From NCBI RefSeq assembly GCF_001830555.1, contig NZ_MIAM01000041.1, positions 37,718 through 101,717 on the forward strand: a stretch of 64,000 nucleotides of DNA, written 5' to 3'. Position 1 is the first letter of the stretch; each line of letters opens with the position of its first letter. Below the pieces are notes generated by a model. The model searched no databases. It worked only from the letters and a program-made list of their open reading frames with translations, and was not told the origin of the DNA. The DNA is from Sphingopyxis sp. RIFCSPHIGHO2_12_FULL_65_19 (GTDB lineage Bacteria > Pseudomonadota > Alphaproteobacteria > Sphingomonadales > Sphingomonadaceae). This document shows, one piece after another, positions 51,978 to 60,323 of the stretch. The position numbers and the translations under genes are program-made.

Positions 51978-53114
51978 ATGACCACTAAAGCGACACAATC
52001 GAACGAGCCGGTAGGACGGTTCCTGGGTTGGCTGGGGCTTCGCCATTCGCGTGGCGGCGCGCCCGACGAAGGCGGAGCTCCGCCCGATGGCGGCGGACCG
52101 CGCGACCGCGCCCGCGCCGCGCGCTACGAACTCGCAGCGTCGATCACCTCCTTCCTGGTCGACAATGACCTCGACGTCTCGCCTGCGAACCTGCTGCTGG
52201 CGCACGGGGCCTTTTCGGGTGGCAACCCGCGGCTGGCGCGCCAGATCGTCGCGCAAGCGCAAACGCCGCAGGGGATCAGCCAGCAATGGCTCAACGACCT
52301 CGACCAACAGGAAGCGAGCCAGCCCGACCGCGTCGAACTCGATCGCCTGATGACGCGGCTCGAAACCAATATCGAGGCGTTTCACGCCAACACCAAGGAG
52401 GCCCGATCGGTCACGAGCGACTATGGCACCGAGTTGGAGCAGCATGTCGTCGACCTCGAACAGCTCCAGAAGACCGGCCGCATCGTCTCCAGCCTTGCCG
52501 ACCTCGCCAAGGTCATGCTCGACCGCACGCGCCAGGCGGAGGACGACATGCGCAAGAGCGAGGATGAGGCGAAAGCCCTGCGCCGCAGCCTCGATCGCGC
52601 CAAGCGCGACGCCGAGCTCGATTATCTGACGGGACTGCCCAACCGTCGCGCCTTCGAAATCCTGCTCGAGCGCCACTATAAGGAAGCACGCGCCGCGGTC
52701 GAACCGCTCAGCATCGCCTTTTGCGACATCGACGAATTCAAGAAGGTCAACGACCTTCACGGCCATGAAGCCGGCGACCGCGTCATCAAGGCGATTGCCG
52801 ATACGCTGGCGCGGATATCGAACGACCATTGCCACGTCGCGCGCCACGGCGGCGAGGAGTTCGTCATGCTGTTCCGCGGGCTGACCCCGTCGCAAGCGGC
52901 CGAAAAGCTCGACGATGCGCGCGAGGCACTGGCCGACCGGCGGCTCATCAACCGCAAGACCGACGAGCCCTTTGGCCAGATCACCTTCTCCGGAGGGGTC
53001 GCCGACGTCTTCGGCTATGGCGACACGCGCGCCGCGCTGAAGGCCGCCGACACCGCGCTTTACAAGGCCAAGGCGGCCGGCCGAAACCGGATTGAAATCG
53101 CCGACCCGGCCTGA
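51978..53114 (+). CDS. Diguanylate cyclase with helical N-terminal domain
   Basis: 378 residues, cytoplasmic. Residues 1-200 are charged and helical, with coiled-coil character around 120-210 (LEQHVVDLEQLQKTG, AEDDMRKSEDEAKALRRSLDRAKRDAEL), and match no sensor that I recognise. The GGDEF domain starts at DYLTGLPNRRAFE and keeps the FCDIDEFKKVND metal site and the active GGEEF (291-295). The RxxD inhibitory site expected just before it is replaced by residues without Arg or Asp in register, so product inhibition is probably absent. A strong terminator follows. Confidence 0.9.
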   Translation: MTTKATQSNEPVGRFLGWLGLRHSRGGAPDEGGAPPDGGGPRDRARAARYELAASITSFLVDNDLDVSPANLLLAHGAFSGGNPRLARQIVAQAQTPQGISQQWLNDLDQQEASQPDRVELDRLMTRLETNIEAFHANTKEARSVTSDYGTELEQHVVDLEQLQKTGRIVSSLADLAKVMLDRTRQAEDDMRKSEDEAKALRRSLDRAKRDAELDYLTGLPNRRAFEILLERHYKEARAAVEPLSIAFCDIDEFKKVNDLHGHEAGDRVIKAIADTLARISNDHCHVARHGGEEFVMLFRGLTPSQAAEKLDDAREALADRRLINRKTDEPFGQITFSGGVADVFGYGDTRAALKAADTALYKAKAAGRNRIEIADPA

Positions 53115-53144
53115 ATTCCAGCTATTCCCGCGAGGGGGCGGGAG

Positions 53145-53184
53145 GCCGCGGGCGATCGCACACCAGAGCGCGATCGCCCGCGGC
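53145..53184. terminator. Bidirectional terminator
   Basis: GCCGCGGGCGATCGC (53145-53159) and GCGATCGCCCGCGGC (53170-53184) form a perfect 15-bp stem with a 10-base loop, followed by TTTATT on the plus strand. It separates the convergent diguanylate cyclase and sugar transporter genes. Confidence 0.88.
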
Positions 53185-53201
53185 TTTATTCCGCCTGGCG
53201 G

Positions 53202-54506
53202 CTACGTGGTCGCCCGGCGCGCTGCCCACAAACCGAAACTTGCGATGATCGCATAACAGATCAGCGGCACCGCCAGCGCGAGACGGATATCGCCACTCAG
53301 ATCGGCCACCGTTCCGAACAGGAACGGAACGATCGCCCCGCCGATAATTGCGGTGCACATGATGCCCGATCCCTGCGGCGTCCGTTCGCCGAGCCCCTCG
53401 GTCGCGAGGCTGAAGATCGTCGGGAACATCAGCGAATTGCAGAAGCCGACGAGGATCAGCGCCCAGCCCGACAACGCGCCCGTGGTCACCGCCGAGAGCA
53501 GGATCAGCGAAATCGCACCGGCCGCAAAGGTCGCGAGCACGCGGCCCGGCTTCGCCAACCGCAGGATGAAACCGCCGAGCAACCGGCCAACCAGCGCGCC
53601 CAACCAGTACATCGCGACGAGCTTGCCCGCCGCCTGGAGCCCCAGCCCCATCACGCTCGGCTCGGCGAGATAAGCCATGAGGTTCGAGCCGATAGCGACT
53701 TCGGCGCCGACATAGACGAAGATGCACAGCGCGCCGAACTGGACACGGCGGTTGTGGGTCAAGAGGCCCCAGGTGCCCTCCAGCTTCACATCGTCGGTGC
53801 GGGCATGGTCGAGCGCCGACCGGTACATCCAGAACACCGCGGCGATGACCAGCATCAGCACGCCGAGCCACATATAGGCGGTACCGATCGACGCGCCCTC
53901 GGCGACGCGATAGGCCTGGATTTGCGCCTCGGTCGCGGTTTCGGCGTCGATCGGCTGTTCATCGCCGAGCAGGAAGGTCGCGCCGCCATAGACCATCAGG
54001 AACACGCCGATCGAATTGAACGCCTGCGCAAAGGTCAGCCGGCTGTGCGAGGTTTCGACCGGCCCCAGCGTCGTGATCACGGGGTTCATCGCGACCTGCA
54101 GAACCGTAATCCCCGCGCCGATGCAAAAAAGTGCGGCAAGGAAACCCGGATAGGATGCCGCGGCCGAAGCGGGAATGAAGAGGAACGCGGCGGCCGCCAC
54201 GATGACGAACCCTAGCACGAAGGTGCGGATATAACCGAGCTTCGACATGATGATGCCGGCGGGGATCGAAAAGGCGCCATAGGCGATAAAAAACGCCATC
54301 TGGACGAGGTTGGCCTGCGCATGCGTCAGGTGGAACATCGGCTTGAACTTGCCGACCAGCAGGTCGTTGATGTTCGTCACCCCGCCAAGCAGGAAAAACA
54401 CCGCAAAGGCGAGGATCAGCACGACTTTGGTGCCGCCCCCTCCCTTGCCCGGCTGTTCGACCGCGTTCGGGTCCACACTCGTCGCAACGCTCGGCGCCAA
54501 TGCCAT
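53202..54506 (-). CDS. Sugar MFS transporter (FucP/GluP group)
   Basis: 434 residues with twelve predicted membrane helices. It has FFLLGGVTNINDLLVGKFKPMFHLTHAQANLVQMAFFIAYG and AGITVLQVAMNPVITTLGP, hallmarks of the FucP/GluP glucose-galactose-fucose proton symporters, plus GFCNSLMFPTIFSLATEGLG in the second half. It is the last gene of the leftward beta-glucan run, 46 bases after GH3, and would import the glucose or short glucosides released by GH3 and GH16. Confidence 0.93.
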   Translation of the reverse strand: MALAPSVATSVDPNAVEQPGKGGGGTKVVLILAFAVFFLLGGVTNINDLLVGKFKPMFHLTHAQANLVQMAFFIAYGAFSIPAGIIMSKLGYIRTFVLGFVIVAAAAFLFIPASAAASYPGFLAALFCIGAGITVLQVAMNPVITTLGPVETSHSRLTFAQAFNSIGVFLMVYGGATFLLGDEQPIDAETATEAQIQAYRVAEGASIGTAYMWLGVLMLVIAAVFWMYRSALDHARTDDVKLEGTWGLLTHNRRVQFGALCIFVYVGAEVAIGSNLMAYLAEPSVMGLGLQAAGKLVAMYWLGALVGRLLGGFILRLAKPGRVLATFAAGAISLILLSAVTTGALSGWALILVGFCNSLMFPTIFSLATEGLGERTPQGSGIMCTAIIGGAIVPFLFGTVADLSGDIRLALAVPLICYAIIASFGLWAARRATT

Positions 54507-54552
54507 GTCTCTCTCCCAACCCTGTTTTCTGGCTAACCCGCGTCGGGTCTTG

Positions 54553-57036
54553 TCACTTTACCGCGGGCGGGCAAGGCAGATTCTCGCCGACCGCCTCGAC
54601 ATTCGTATTCAGCAGCGTCGCGGCAAAGCCCTTGTCGGCCTTGACGGTCGCGGCATTGTCCACCTGCCGCAAATTGGCGCCGGCGTCAGCGAAGCAACGC
54701 AGCGGCACCTTGATCGTGACGATCTGCCCCGGCGCGGCCGATTTGACCGCTGCCGAAATGTCGAAGGCTTTGCCTCCCAGCGCGATGCTCACCGGCGCCG
54801 TGCCCGGCGCATCAATCCGCCATTCGATGCGAAGCGCAAAGCTGTTGTTCAGCTGACGCGACAGGTCGGCATAGGGTCCGGTCAGCTCGAGCGTCGCCGG
54901 CCCGGTCCAGACAAAGGACTTGCCATCCTCCTGTGCGCGCACATCGACCGAGCGGGCCGCGATCATGCCGCCCGGACTTGTGATCGCCGCCGATTCCACG
55001 GGACGCTTGCCGCCAGCATCGGTGATCGAAAGCACCCAGGGCGACCGCGCACGGCCACCGGAGAAGAAGTTCTCGACGTTCAACGCCGCGGTGATATCGA
55101 CACCCAGCTCTTCCGAAAGCTGCGGCACCGTCGACGCGTCGCCATATTTCAACCCGTAACCCACGGCGAACAGCGGTTTTTCGACCGGCGATCGCGCGTT
55201 GGCGGGCCAGGCGAAAGGCAGTGTGCCCGTAAAGCCGCGTACCGTCTTGCCGTCCTTGCCCGCGACGAGCACATCGGCAACGCCGGCACCCTGCGACCCG
55301 GGCAGCCAGCCCGCAACAAAAGCGTCCGACGCATTGATTTCGGGATTGGTGAACATCGACCGCCCCGACAGGAACAGCGCAACCACGGGGATACCCGCGG
55401 CCTTCAGCTTCTTCAGCGTCGCAAGATCGGTGGCCTCCGACGGCTGATAGTCGAGCGTCGCCACGTCGCCCTGAAACTCGGCATAGGGCGCCTCGCCGAA
55501 CACGACGATCGCAACGTCGGGTTTTTCCTTGAACGCGCCGTCATCGGACAGCGTGGCGACACCGCCCGCATCGCGCACCGACTTGTCCAGCGCCTCCCAG
55601 ATCGTCTGCCCGTTCGGGAAGTCCGACCGCACGACGTCGGTCCCCTGCCAGCTGATCGTCCAGCCGCCCGACTGAATCGCCATGCTGTCGGCCGCGGGGC
55701 CAGTGACGAGCACGCGCGCGCCGGGTTTGATCGGCAGGACGCTGCCGTTGTTCTTGAGCAGGACCAGCGACTTGGCGACCGCCTCACGCGCGACCGCGAG
55801 ATGGTCGGGCGTGCCGACCGCTTTCACGATACTGCGGTCGACATGGCCTTCGGGAAACAGGCCGAGCTTATATTTCACGCGCAGGATACGCCGGACCGCA
55901 TCGTTCAGGCGAGCCGCAGGGATCGTGCCATCCTTCGCATGTTTTACCGTACTGTCGAACAGCCCCTTCCAGCTGTCGGGTGCCATGAACATGTCCAACC
56001 CAGCGTTGATCGACTGGGCGCAATCGGTGACGGTGCATCCCGCAACCTGCCCATGGCCGTTCCAATCGCCGACGACGAAGCCCTCAAAGCCCATCTTCTG
56101 CTTCAGCGCGTCGGTCAGCAGCCCCTTGTTGCCGTGATGCTTGACCCCCTGCCAGCTCGAAAAGCTTGCCATCACGGTGAGCGCGCCCGCATCGATCGCG
56201 GCCGGATAACCCATGGCGTGCTTGGCGATCAGTTCCTTTTCGTCGATCTTTGCGTCGCCCTGGTCCTTGCCCTCGAACGTCCCGCCATCGGCAAGGAAAT
56301 GCTTGGCGGTCGCGGCGACCTGGCTGGCACCGAGAGTCCGGCCCGCAACCAGCTTGCCTTGCAAGCCGAGCACCATGGCCTTCGCATAATCTGCAATCAG
56401 TTTCGGATCGGCGGCATAGCCTTCATAACTCCGCCCCCAGCGCAGGTCTTGCGGCACGGCAAGTGTCGGGGCAAAGGTCCATTCAATTCCGCTACCCGCG
56501 ATTTCAGCCGCCGTCACCGCGCCGATACGCTGGATCAGTTCGGGATCGCGCGCGGCGCCAAGGCCGATATTGTGGGGGAACAGGGTCGCGCCGGGGATGT
56601 TATTGTGCCCGTGGACCGCATCGACGCCAAAGATGATGGGAATCGCAACACCATTGGCCTGCGGCCGCAGCGACACCGCCCGAAAATCGCCAACCAGTTT
56701 TGCCCAGTCGGCGGCGGTCGACCGCTCGTTGCCGTTCGGGCCGCTGTTGCCGCCTGCCAGGATCGACCCGAGCGGATAGGTTTCGAGATCCTTCGGCGTG
56801 ATCGTGCTGATATCCGCCTGAACCAGTTGGCCGACCTTTTGCTCAATCGTCATCTTGCCGATCAGGGCGTCGATCCGCGCCTCGGTCTTGGGATCGGAGA
56901 TTGCGGCCGGGCTTTTTGCCGCAGGCCATAGGTCGGGATGAACCGCCGCCGCATCGGGGTTCGCGGTCTGTGCTGCGGCAGCAGCCGTTCCTGCCAGAAG
57001 CAGCGCGGTCGCCATCACCATTGCCTGTCGGCGCAT
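54553..57036 (-). CDS. GH3 beta-glucosidase, exported
   Basis: 827 residues with a signal peptide (VMATALLLAGTAAAAAQ). The GH3 N-terminal barrel runs from MTIEQKVGQLVQAD through GVDAVHGHNNIPGATLFPHNIGLGA and AATAKHFLADGG to the nucleophile Asp324 in GFVVGDWNGHGQ. The C-terminal domain (SLVLLKNNGSVLPI) and an extra jelly-roll-like C-terminal region follow, as in ExoP-type periplasmic exo-beta-glucanases. GGGAG five bases ahead supports the ATG at 57036; an ATG at 57048 is poorly spaced. A LacI-type operator lies just upstream. Confidence 0.94.
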   Translation of the reverse strand: MRRQAMVMATALLLAGTAAAAAQTANPDAAAVHPDLWPAAKSPAAISDPKTEARIDALIGKMTIEQKVGQLVQADISTITPKDLETYPLGSILAGGNSGPNGNERSTAADWAKLVGDFRAVSLRPQANGVAIPIIFGVDAVHGHNNIPGATLFPHNIGLGAARDPELIQRIGAVTAAEIAGSGIEWTFAPTLAVPQDLRWGRSYEGYAADPKLIADYAKAMVLGLQGKLVAGRTLGASQVAATAKHFLADGGTFEGKDQGDAKIDEKELIAKHAMGYPAAIDAGALTVMASFSSWQGVKHHGNKGLLTDALKQKMGFEGFVVGDWNGHGQVAGCTVTDCAQSINAGLDMFMAPDSWKGLFDSTVKHAKDGTIPAARLNDAVRRILRVKYKLGLFPEGHVDRSIVKAVGTPDHLAVAREAVAKSLVLLKNNGSVLPIKPGARVLVTGPAADSMAIQSGGWTISWQGTDVVRSDFPNGQTIWEALDKSVRDAGGVATLSDDGAFKEKPDVAIVVFGEAPYAEFQGDVATLDYQPSEATDLATLKKLKAAGIPVVALFLSGRSMFTNPEINASDAFVAGWLPGSQGAGVADVLVAGKDGKTVRGFTGTLPFAWPANARSPVEKPLFAVGYGLKYGDASTVPQLSEELGVDITAALNVENFFSGGRARSPWVLSITDAGGKRPVESAAITSPGGMIAARSVDVRAQEDGKSFVWTGPATLELTGPYADLSRQLNNSFALRIEWRIDAPGTAPVSIALGGKAFDISAAVKSAAPGQIVTIKVPLRCFADAGANLRQVDNAATVKADKGFAATLLNTNVEAVGENLPCPPAVK

Positions 57037-57058
57037 TATCTCTCCCATCCCTCTATTG

Positions 57059-57070
57059 TGAACGTTATCA
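57059..57070 (-). promoter_or_regulatory. LacI-type operator before GH3
   Basis: TGAACGTTATCA is a near-palindrome centred on AACGTT, the central CG dyad favoured by LacI-family proteins. It is 23 bases before the GH3 ATG in the 89-base gap after the MFS gene. The LacI gene is two genes upstream in the same run. Binding is inferred. Confidence 0.55.
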
Positions 57071-57125
57071 AATTGGGTGTCGCATAGTGACCCCCTGAAA
57101 TCAAGCGCTGTATTTGCGGGGTGGG

Positions 57126-58319
57126 TCAGCGGATGCGCGGCATGGTCGCCAGCAGCAGCACGGCGATCGCGGTCAGCCCCGCCAGCAGCAGGAACAAAGC
57201 GTCGAAACCAAAACCTGGAACCAGCGAGATTGTCAGCCACGGCATGATCAGCGACGGCACAGTGTTGGTCAGGTTGAAAACGCCAAGGTCGCGGCCGCGC
57301 CGGTCCGATCGCGGCAGGATACGCAGCGTCTGGCTCGCGTGGAGCGAAAGGAACACCGTCGTCGCGATCCCGAACAGAAGATAGCTTGCCTTTGCCGCTT
57401 CCAGCCCTGTCGCGACCGCCATGCCGACCATCCCGAGGCCCGATACGGCCGAGCTGACGACCAGCGGCAGAAACGGTCGGTCGTTGCGATCGGCCCAGCG
57501 TCCGCTCGCCAGGGCGATGGGGATCGCGATCGTCAACGCCATGCCGAACAGCCGCGCCTTTTCATTGTCGTGCATGCCGGGGTCAATCGACCGGAACCAG
57601 AAATACAGATAAGCGAACAGCGCCGCTTCGGCGATCTGGACGAGCAAGCGCGCGAGCCACATCCGCACAGCCGGGCCGGTCGGCCGACGCGACGGCGCAT
57701 CCGCTTCGCCTATGGGGCGCGCGTTGAGTTCGGGGAAGGCGCGCGGTCGGCCGAACAACAGCACCGGCGATACTGCGGTCGCGACGAGCATCGCGATGAC
57801 GATCAGCCGCCCTTCGACCGGGACCAGTCCCGGCCAGGTCACGAGTGCCCCCGACCAGGCGCCGAGCGCCGGCGAAAACGCGAGCAAGCCGCCGAGCAGG
57901 CCCTTTTGTTCGTCGGGGACAAGATCGCCGGCCCAGGCGGCGAGCGGCCCGAGCATCATGTTGAGCGTGAGTTGCCACGCGATGATGATGCCGACGAGCG
58001 ACCAGATGTCGTGCGCGAGCGGCACCGCCAGCAGCAACAGGATCGTCAGCGTCAATCCGGCCAGCACCCAGCCGCGCCTGTTGCGCGTGCGATCGCTGAG
58101 CCAGCCGAACCCGATCCCGCCGATACTCGCCGCGATCGCGCCAAAAAAGGTGACATAGCCCAAGGTCTGGACATCCGCCGTTCCCGCAAGTTCGGTCATC
58201 CGGGACGGCAACCAGATCGTCAGGAACGGCACATAGGCGATGGCGCCGCCCGCCGAAGCGAGCGCGTAGAGGAGGAGGAATGCGGTGGACTGGCGACGCG
58301 GCGCGCCGACATCATCCAT
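57126..58319 (-). CDS. MFS transporter, glycoside-type (SLC45/GPH-like)
   Basis: 397 residues with about twelve membrane helices. It contains AIAASIGGIGFGWLSDRTRNRRGWVLAG, with the family's conserved cytoplasmic loop, and a matching second-half LASGRWADRNDRPF. It most resembles sugar:proton symporters for disaccharides or glucosides found in sphingomonad and Caulobacter sugar loci. The ATG at 58319 overlaps the LacI end by eight bases. It would carry oligosaccharides across the inner membrane, complementing the FucP-type carrier. Confidence 0.85.
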   Translation of the reverse strand: MDDVGAPRRQSTAFLLLYALASAGGAIAYVPFLTIWLPSRMTELAGTADVQTLGYVTFFGAIAASIGGIGFGWLSDRTRNRRGWVLAGLTLTILLLLAVPLAHDIWSLVGIIIAWQLTLNMMLGPLAAWAGDLVPDEQKGLLGGLLAFSPALGAWSGALVTWPGLVPVEGRLIVIAMLVATAVSPVLLFGRPRAFPELNARPIGEADAPSRRPTGPAVRMWLARLLVQIAEAALFAYLYFWFRSIDPGMHDNEKARLFGMALTIAIPIALASGRWADRNDRPFLPLVVSSAVSGLGMVGMAVATGLEAAKASYLLFGIATTVFLSLHASQTLRILPRSDRRGRDLGVFNLTNTVPSLIMPWLTISLVPGFGFDALFLLLAGLTAIAVLLLATMPRIR

Positions 58320-59376
58320 GGACGGCAACCGGCGGCGCGGCCGTCGACCCGCGCGGCACAAGCCCACCCTGAACCCGCGTCGGCTCGGTCGGGCGCGGAG
58401 CGCCGCGCTGCGCCGCGATGATCAGTTCGACCGCGCGCGACGCGGTTTCGGCGACCGGCTGGTCCACCGCGGTCAGCGCCGGCTGGGTGAAACGCACGAC
58501 CGGCGGGTTATCGAAACTGACGATCGACAATTGCCCGGGCACGTCGAGGCCGAGTTCGCGTGCGACCTCCAGCGTCGCGAGCGCCATCTGGTCGCTGCTC
58601 GCGATAATCGCGGTGGGCGGATGGACGCCGCCCAGCAACTGGCGCGCCGCGTGGGTCCCCGACGCAAAGGTGAAGTCGCCCTCCACAAGCAATCCATCCG
58701 TCGGCAGTCCGGCCGCCCCCATCTCGCCCTGCCAGCCGTCGATACGCCAGCGGCTAAGGCTGTATTCGGGGGAGCCCGCGATAAAACCGACGCGCCGGTG
58801 CCCCAGGTCGATCAGGTGGCGTGTTGCGCGCCGCGCCGACCCTTCATCGTCCATCGTCAGCGCGATCCCGGCCGCGCCGCCGCGCGAACCGATGCGCGCG
58901 AACGGAATCTTCTGCTGGTCGAGCAGACCGACGATCAGCGGATTGTCCGAATGCGGCGGGGTCAGGATCACGCCGTCGGGTTGCAGCGCCGCGATGGCCG
59001 CGCGCAGCTCGCGCTCGACATGGTCATTGTGGGTATCGACCAGCTCAAAGATCATCCGGTAGCCATATTCAGCACATTTGAGCATCCCGCCGAGCAGCAT
59101 CTGGTCGACCCAGTCGACGCCCTGCCGCCCCTGCCAGTCGGCGATCGTGCGTTCGCGGTCGTTGATCGCAAGGATCAGGTAGGAGCGCGATCCGCTCATC
59201 CGCTGCGCGGCGATCGACGGCACATAGCCCAGCTTGTCGATCGACGCCTGGACCCGTTCCTTCATTTCCGGGCGGACATTCGGCTCGTTGTTGATGACGC
59301 GGCTGACCGTTTGCAGCGACACGCCCGCGTCGGCTGCAACATGCTTGATCGTAACCGACTGCCGCCGACGCCCCAT
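58312..59376 (-). CDS. LacI-family transcriptional regulator
   Basis: 354 residues. The N-terminal helix-turn-helix VTIKHVAADAGVSLQTVSRVINNEPNVRPEMKERVQASIDKLGYVPSIAAQRM is standard LacI, and the periplasmic-binding-protein-like sugar domain follows (LSIVSFDNPPVV, VDQPVAETASRAVELI). The ATG at 59376 shares one base with the GH16 stop (TAATG). It sits inside the glucan operon it probably controls, with a candidate operator before GH3. The inducer is likely a glucan-derived sugar. Confidence 0.94.
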   Translation of the reverse strand: MGRRRQSVTIKHVAADAGVSLQTVSRVINNEPNVRPEMKERVQASIDKLGYVPSIAAQRMSGSRSYLILAINDRERTIADWQGRQGVDWVDQMLLGGMLKCAEYGYRMIFELVDTHNDHVERELRAAIAALQPDGVILTPPHSDNPLIVGLLDQQKIPFARIGSRGGAAGIALTMDDEGSARRATRHLIDLGHRRVGFIAGSPEYSLSRWRIDGWQGEMGAAGLPTDGLLVEGDFTFASGTHAARQLLGGVHPPTAIIASSDQMALATLEVARELGLDVPGQLSIVSFDNPPVVRFTQPALTAVDQPVAETASRAVELIIAAQRGAPRPTEPTRVQGGLVPRGSTAAPPVAVHG

Positions 59377-60323
59377 TATTTCGCCTGATCCCCCGTGCTG
59401 CTGCAATCGCTAACGGCATTGCCATCACATTGCCAGACGCGGACCCAATCTATTTCCATGTTTTTGGGATAGCCGTTCTCATCCACGCCCTTCAGCCCTC
59501 GGTCTTCGGCCAGCCCGCCGCCGACCGCGAGGTTCAGGATCAGGTGGAACGGCCGGTCGAACGGTGCGGCGGGTTCGCTCGATCCGCTCGTCGACCATTC
59601 GCTCGCGACGCGCGTGGCATAGGGCTTGCCATCGACCGTCCAGACGATCTTGCCCTTTTGCCAGACGATGCCGAAGACGTGGAAACCATCGAGCGGGGCG
59701 GGCAGCGCAGTTTCGTCGCCCTTATGCTTGTTCGCCGGCCATTGACCGCCGAAATGGAGCGTGCCGAGGATGCGGTTCTCGATCCCGCCCGCGCAGGTTT
59801 CGCATCGGACGCCAAGGTTCACCGCCTCCAATATGTCGATCTCGCCCGACGCGGCCCAGCTGCCATAATGGCCGTCTTCGGGCAGCATCCAGATCGCGGG
59901 CCACGTCCCCTGCCCCTGCGGCAACTTCGCGCGCACCTCGATCTTGCCATAGGTCCACGCCGCCTTGCCGCGCGTGACGAGGCGGGCGGAGGTAAAGGGC
60001 TTCGTCGCCTGCGCCGTCGCCTTTTCAGCTTCGCCGCGCTGCGACAGCGGGAATGCCGGCCCGGTCATCGCCTCCTTGCGCGCGGTGATGACCAGCTTGC
60101 CGTCCTTGATCGCCGCATTGGCGGGCCGGTCGGTATAGCATTGGCGTTCGTTATTGCCGCCGCCCCAACAATCGACGTCAAAGTCCCACTTGTCGCGATC
60201 GATCGCCGTGCCGCCGAACTCGTCCGACCATGCGAGCCGCCATCCGCCATCGGCGGGTTCGCGCGCCGCTGCACCGCCGCCAAACGCGGCCGCAAGCGTC
60301 AGGATCGCTGCCGCGCGGATCAT
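59376..60323 (-). CDS. GH16 endo-beta-glucanase (laminarinase-like), exported
   Basis: 315 residues with a short signal peptide (AAAILTLAAAFGGGAAA). The catalytic motif is GEIDILEAVN with Glu161, Asp163 and Glu166, the E-x-D-x-x-E layout of bacterial beta-1,3 and 1,3-1,4 glucanases. WRLAWSDEFGGTAIDRDKW at the front and the terminal MEIDWVRVWQ are also typical. It would cut laminarin-like glucans into oligosaccharides for GH3. The ATG at 60323 overlaps the halogenase stop (ATGA), so it is translationally coupled to a flavin halogenase. Confidence 0.94.
   Translation of the reverse strand: MIRAAAILTLAAAFGGGAAAREPADGGWRLAWSDEFGGTAIDRDKWDFDVDCWGGGNNERQCYTDRPANAAIKDGKLVITARKEAMTGPAFPLSQRGEAEKATAQATKPFTSARLVTRGKAAWTYGKIEVRAKLPQGQGTWPAIWMLPEDGHYGSWAASGEIDILEAVNLGVRCETCAGGIENRILGTLHFGGQWPANKHKGDETALPAPLDGFHVFGIVWQKGKIVWTVDGKPYATRVASEWSTSGSSEPAAPFDRPFHLILNLAVGGGLAEDRGLKGVDENGYPKNMEIDWVRVWQCDGNAVSDCSSTGDQAK

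Noticed and set aside
54310..56931. An 873-codon plus-strand frame opposite GH3
   Set aside because: It is a shadow of the GH3 and MFS genes, with no start signal or recognisable domain.
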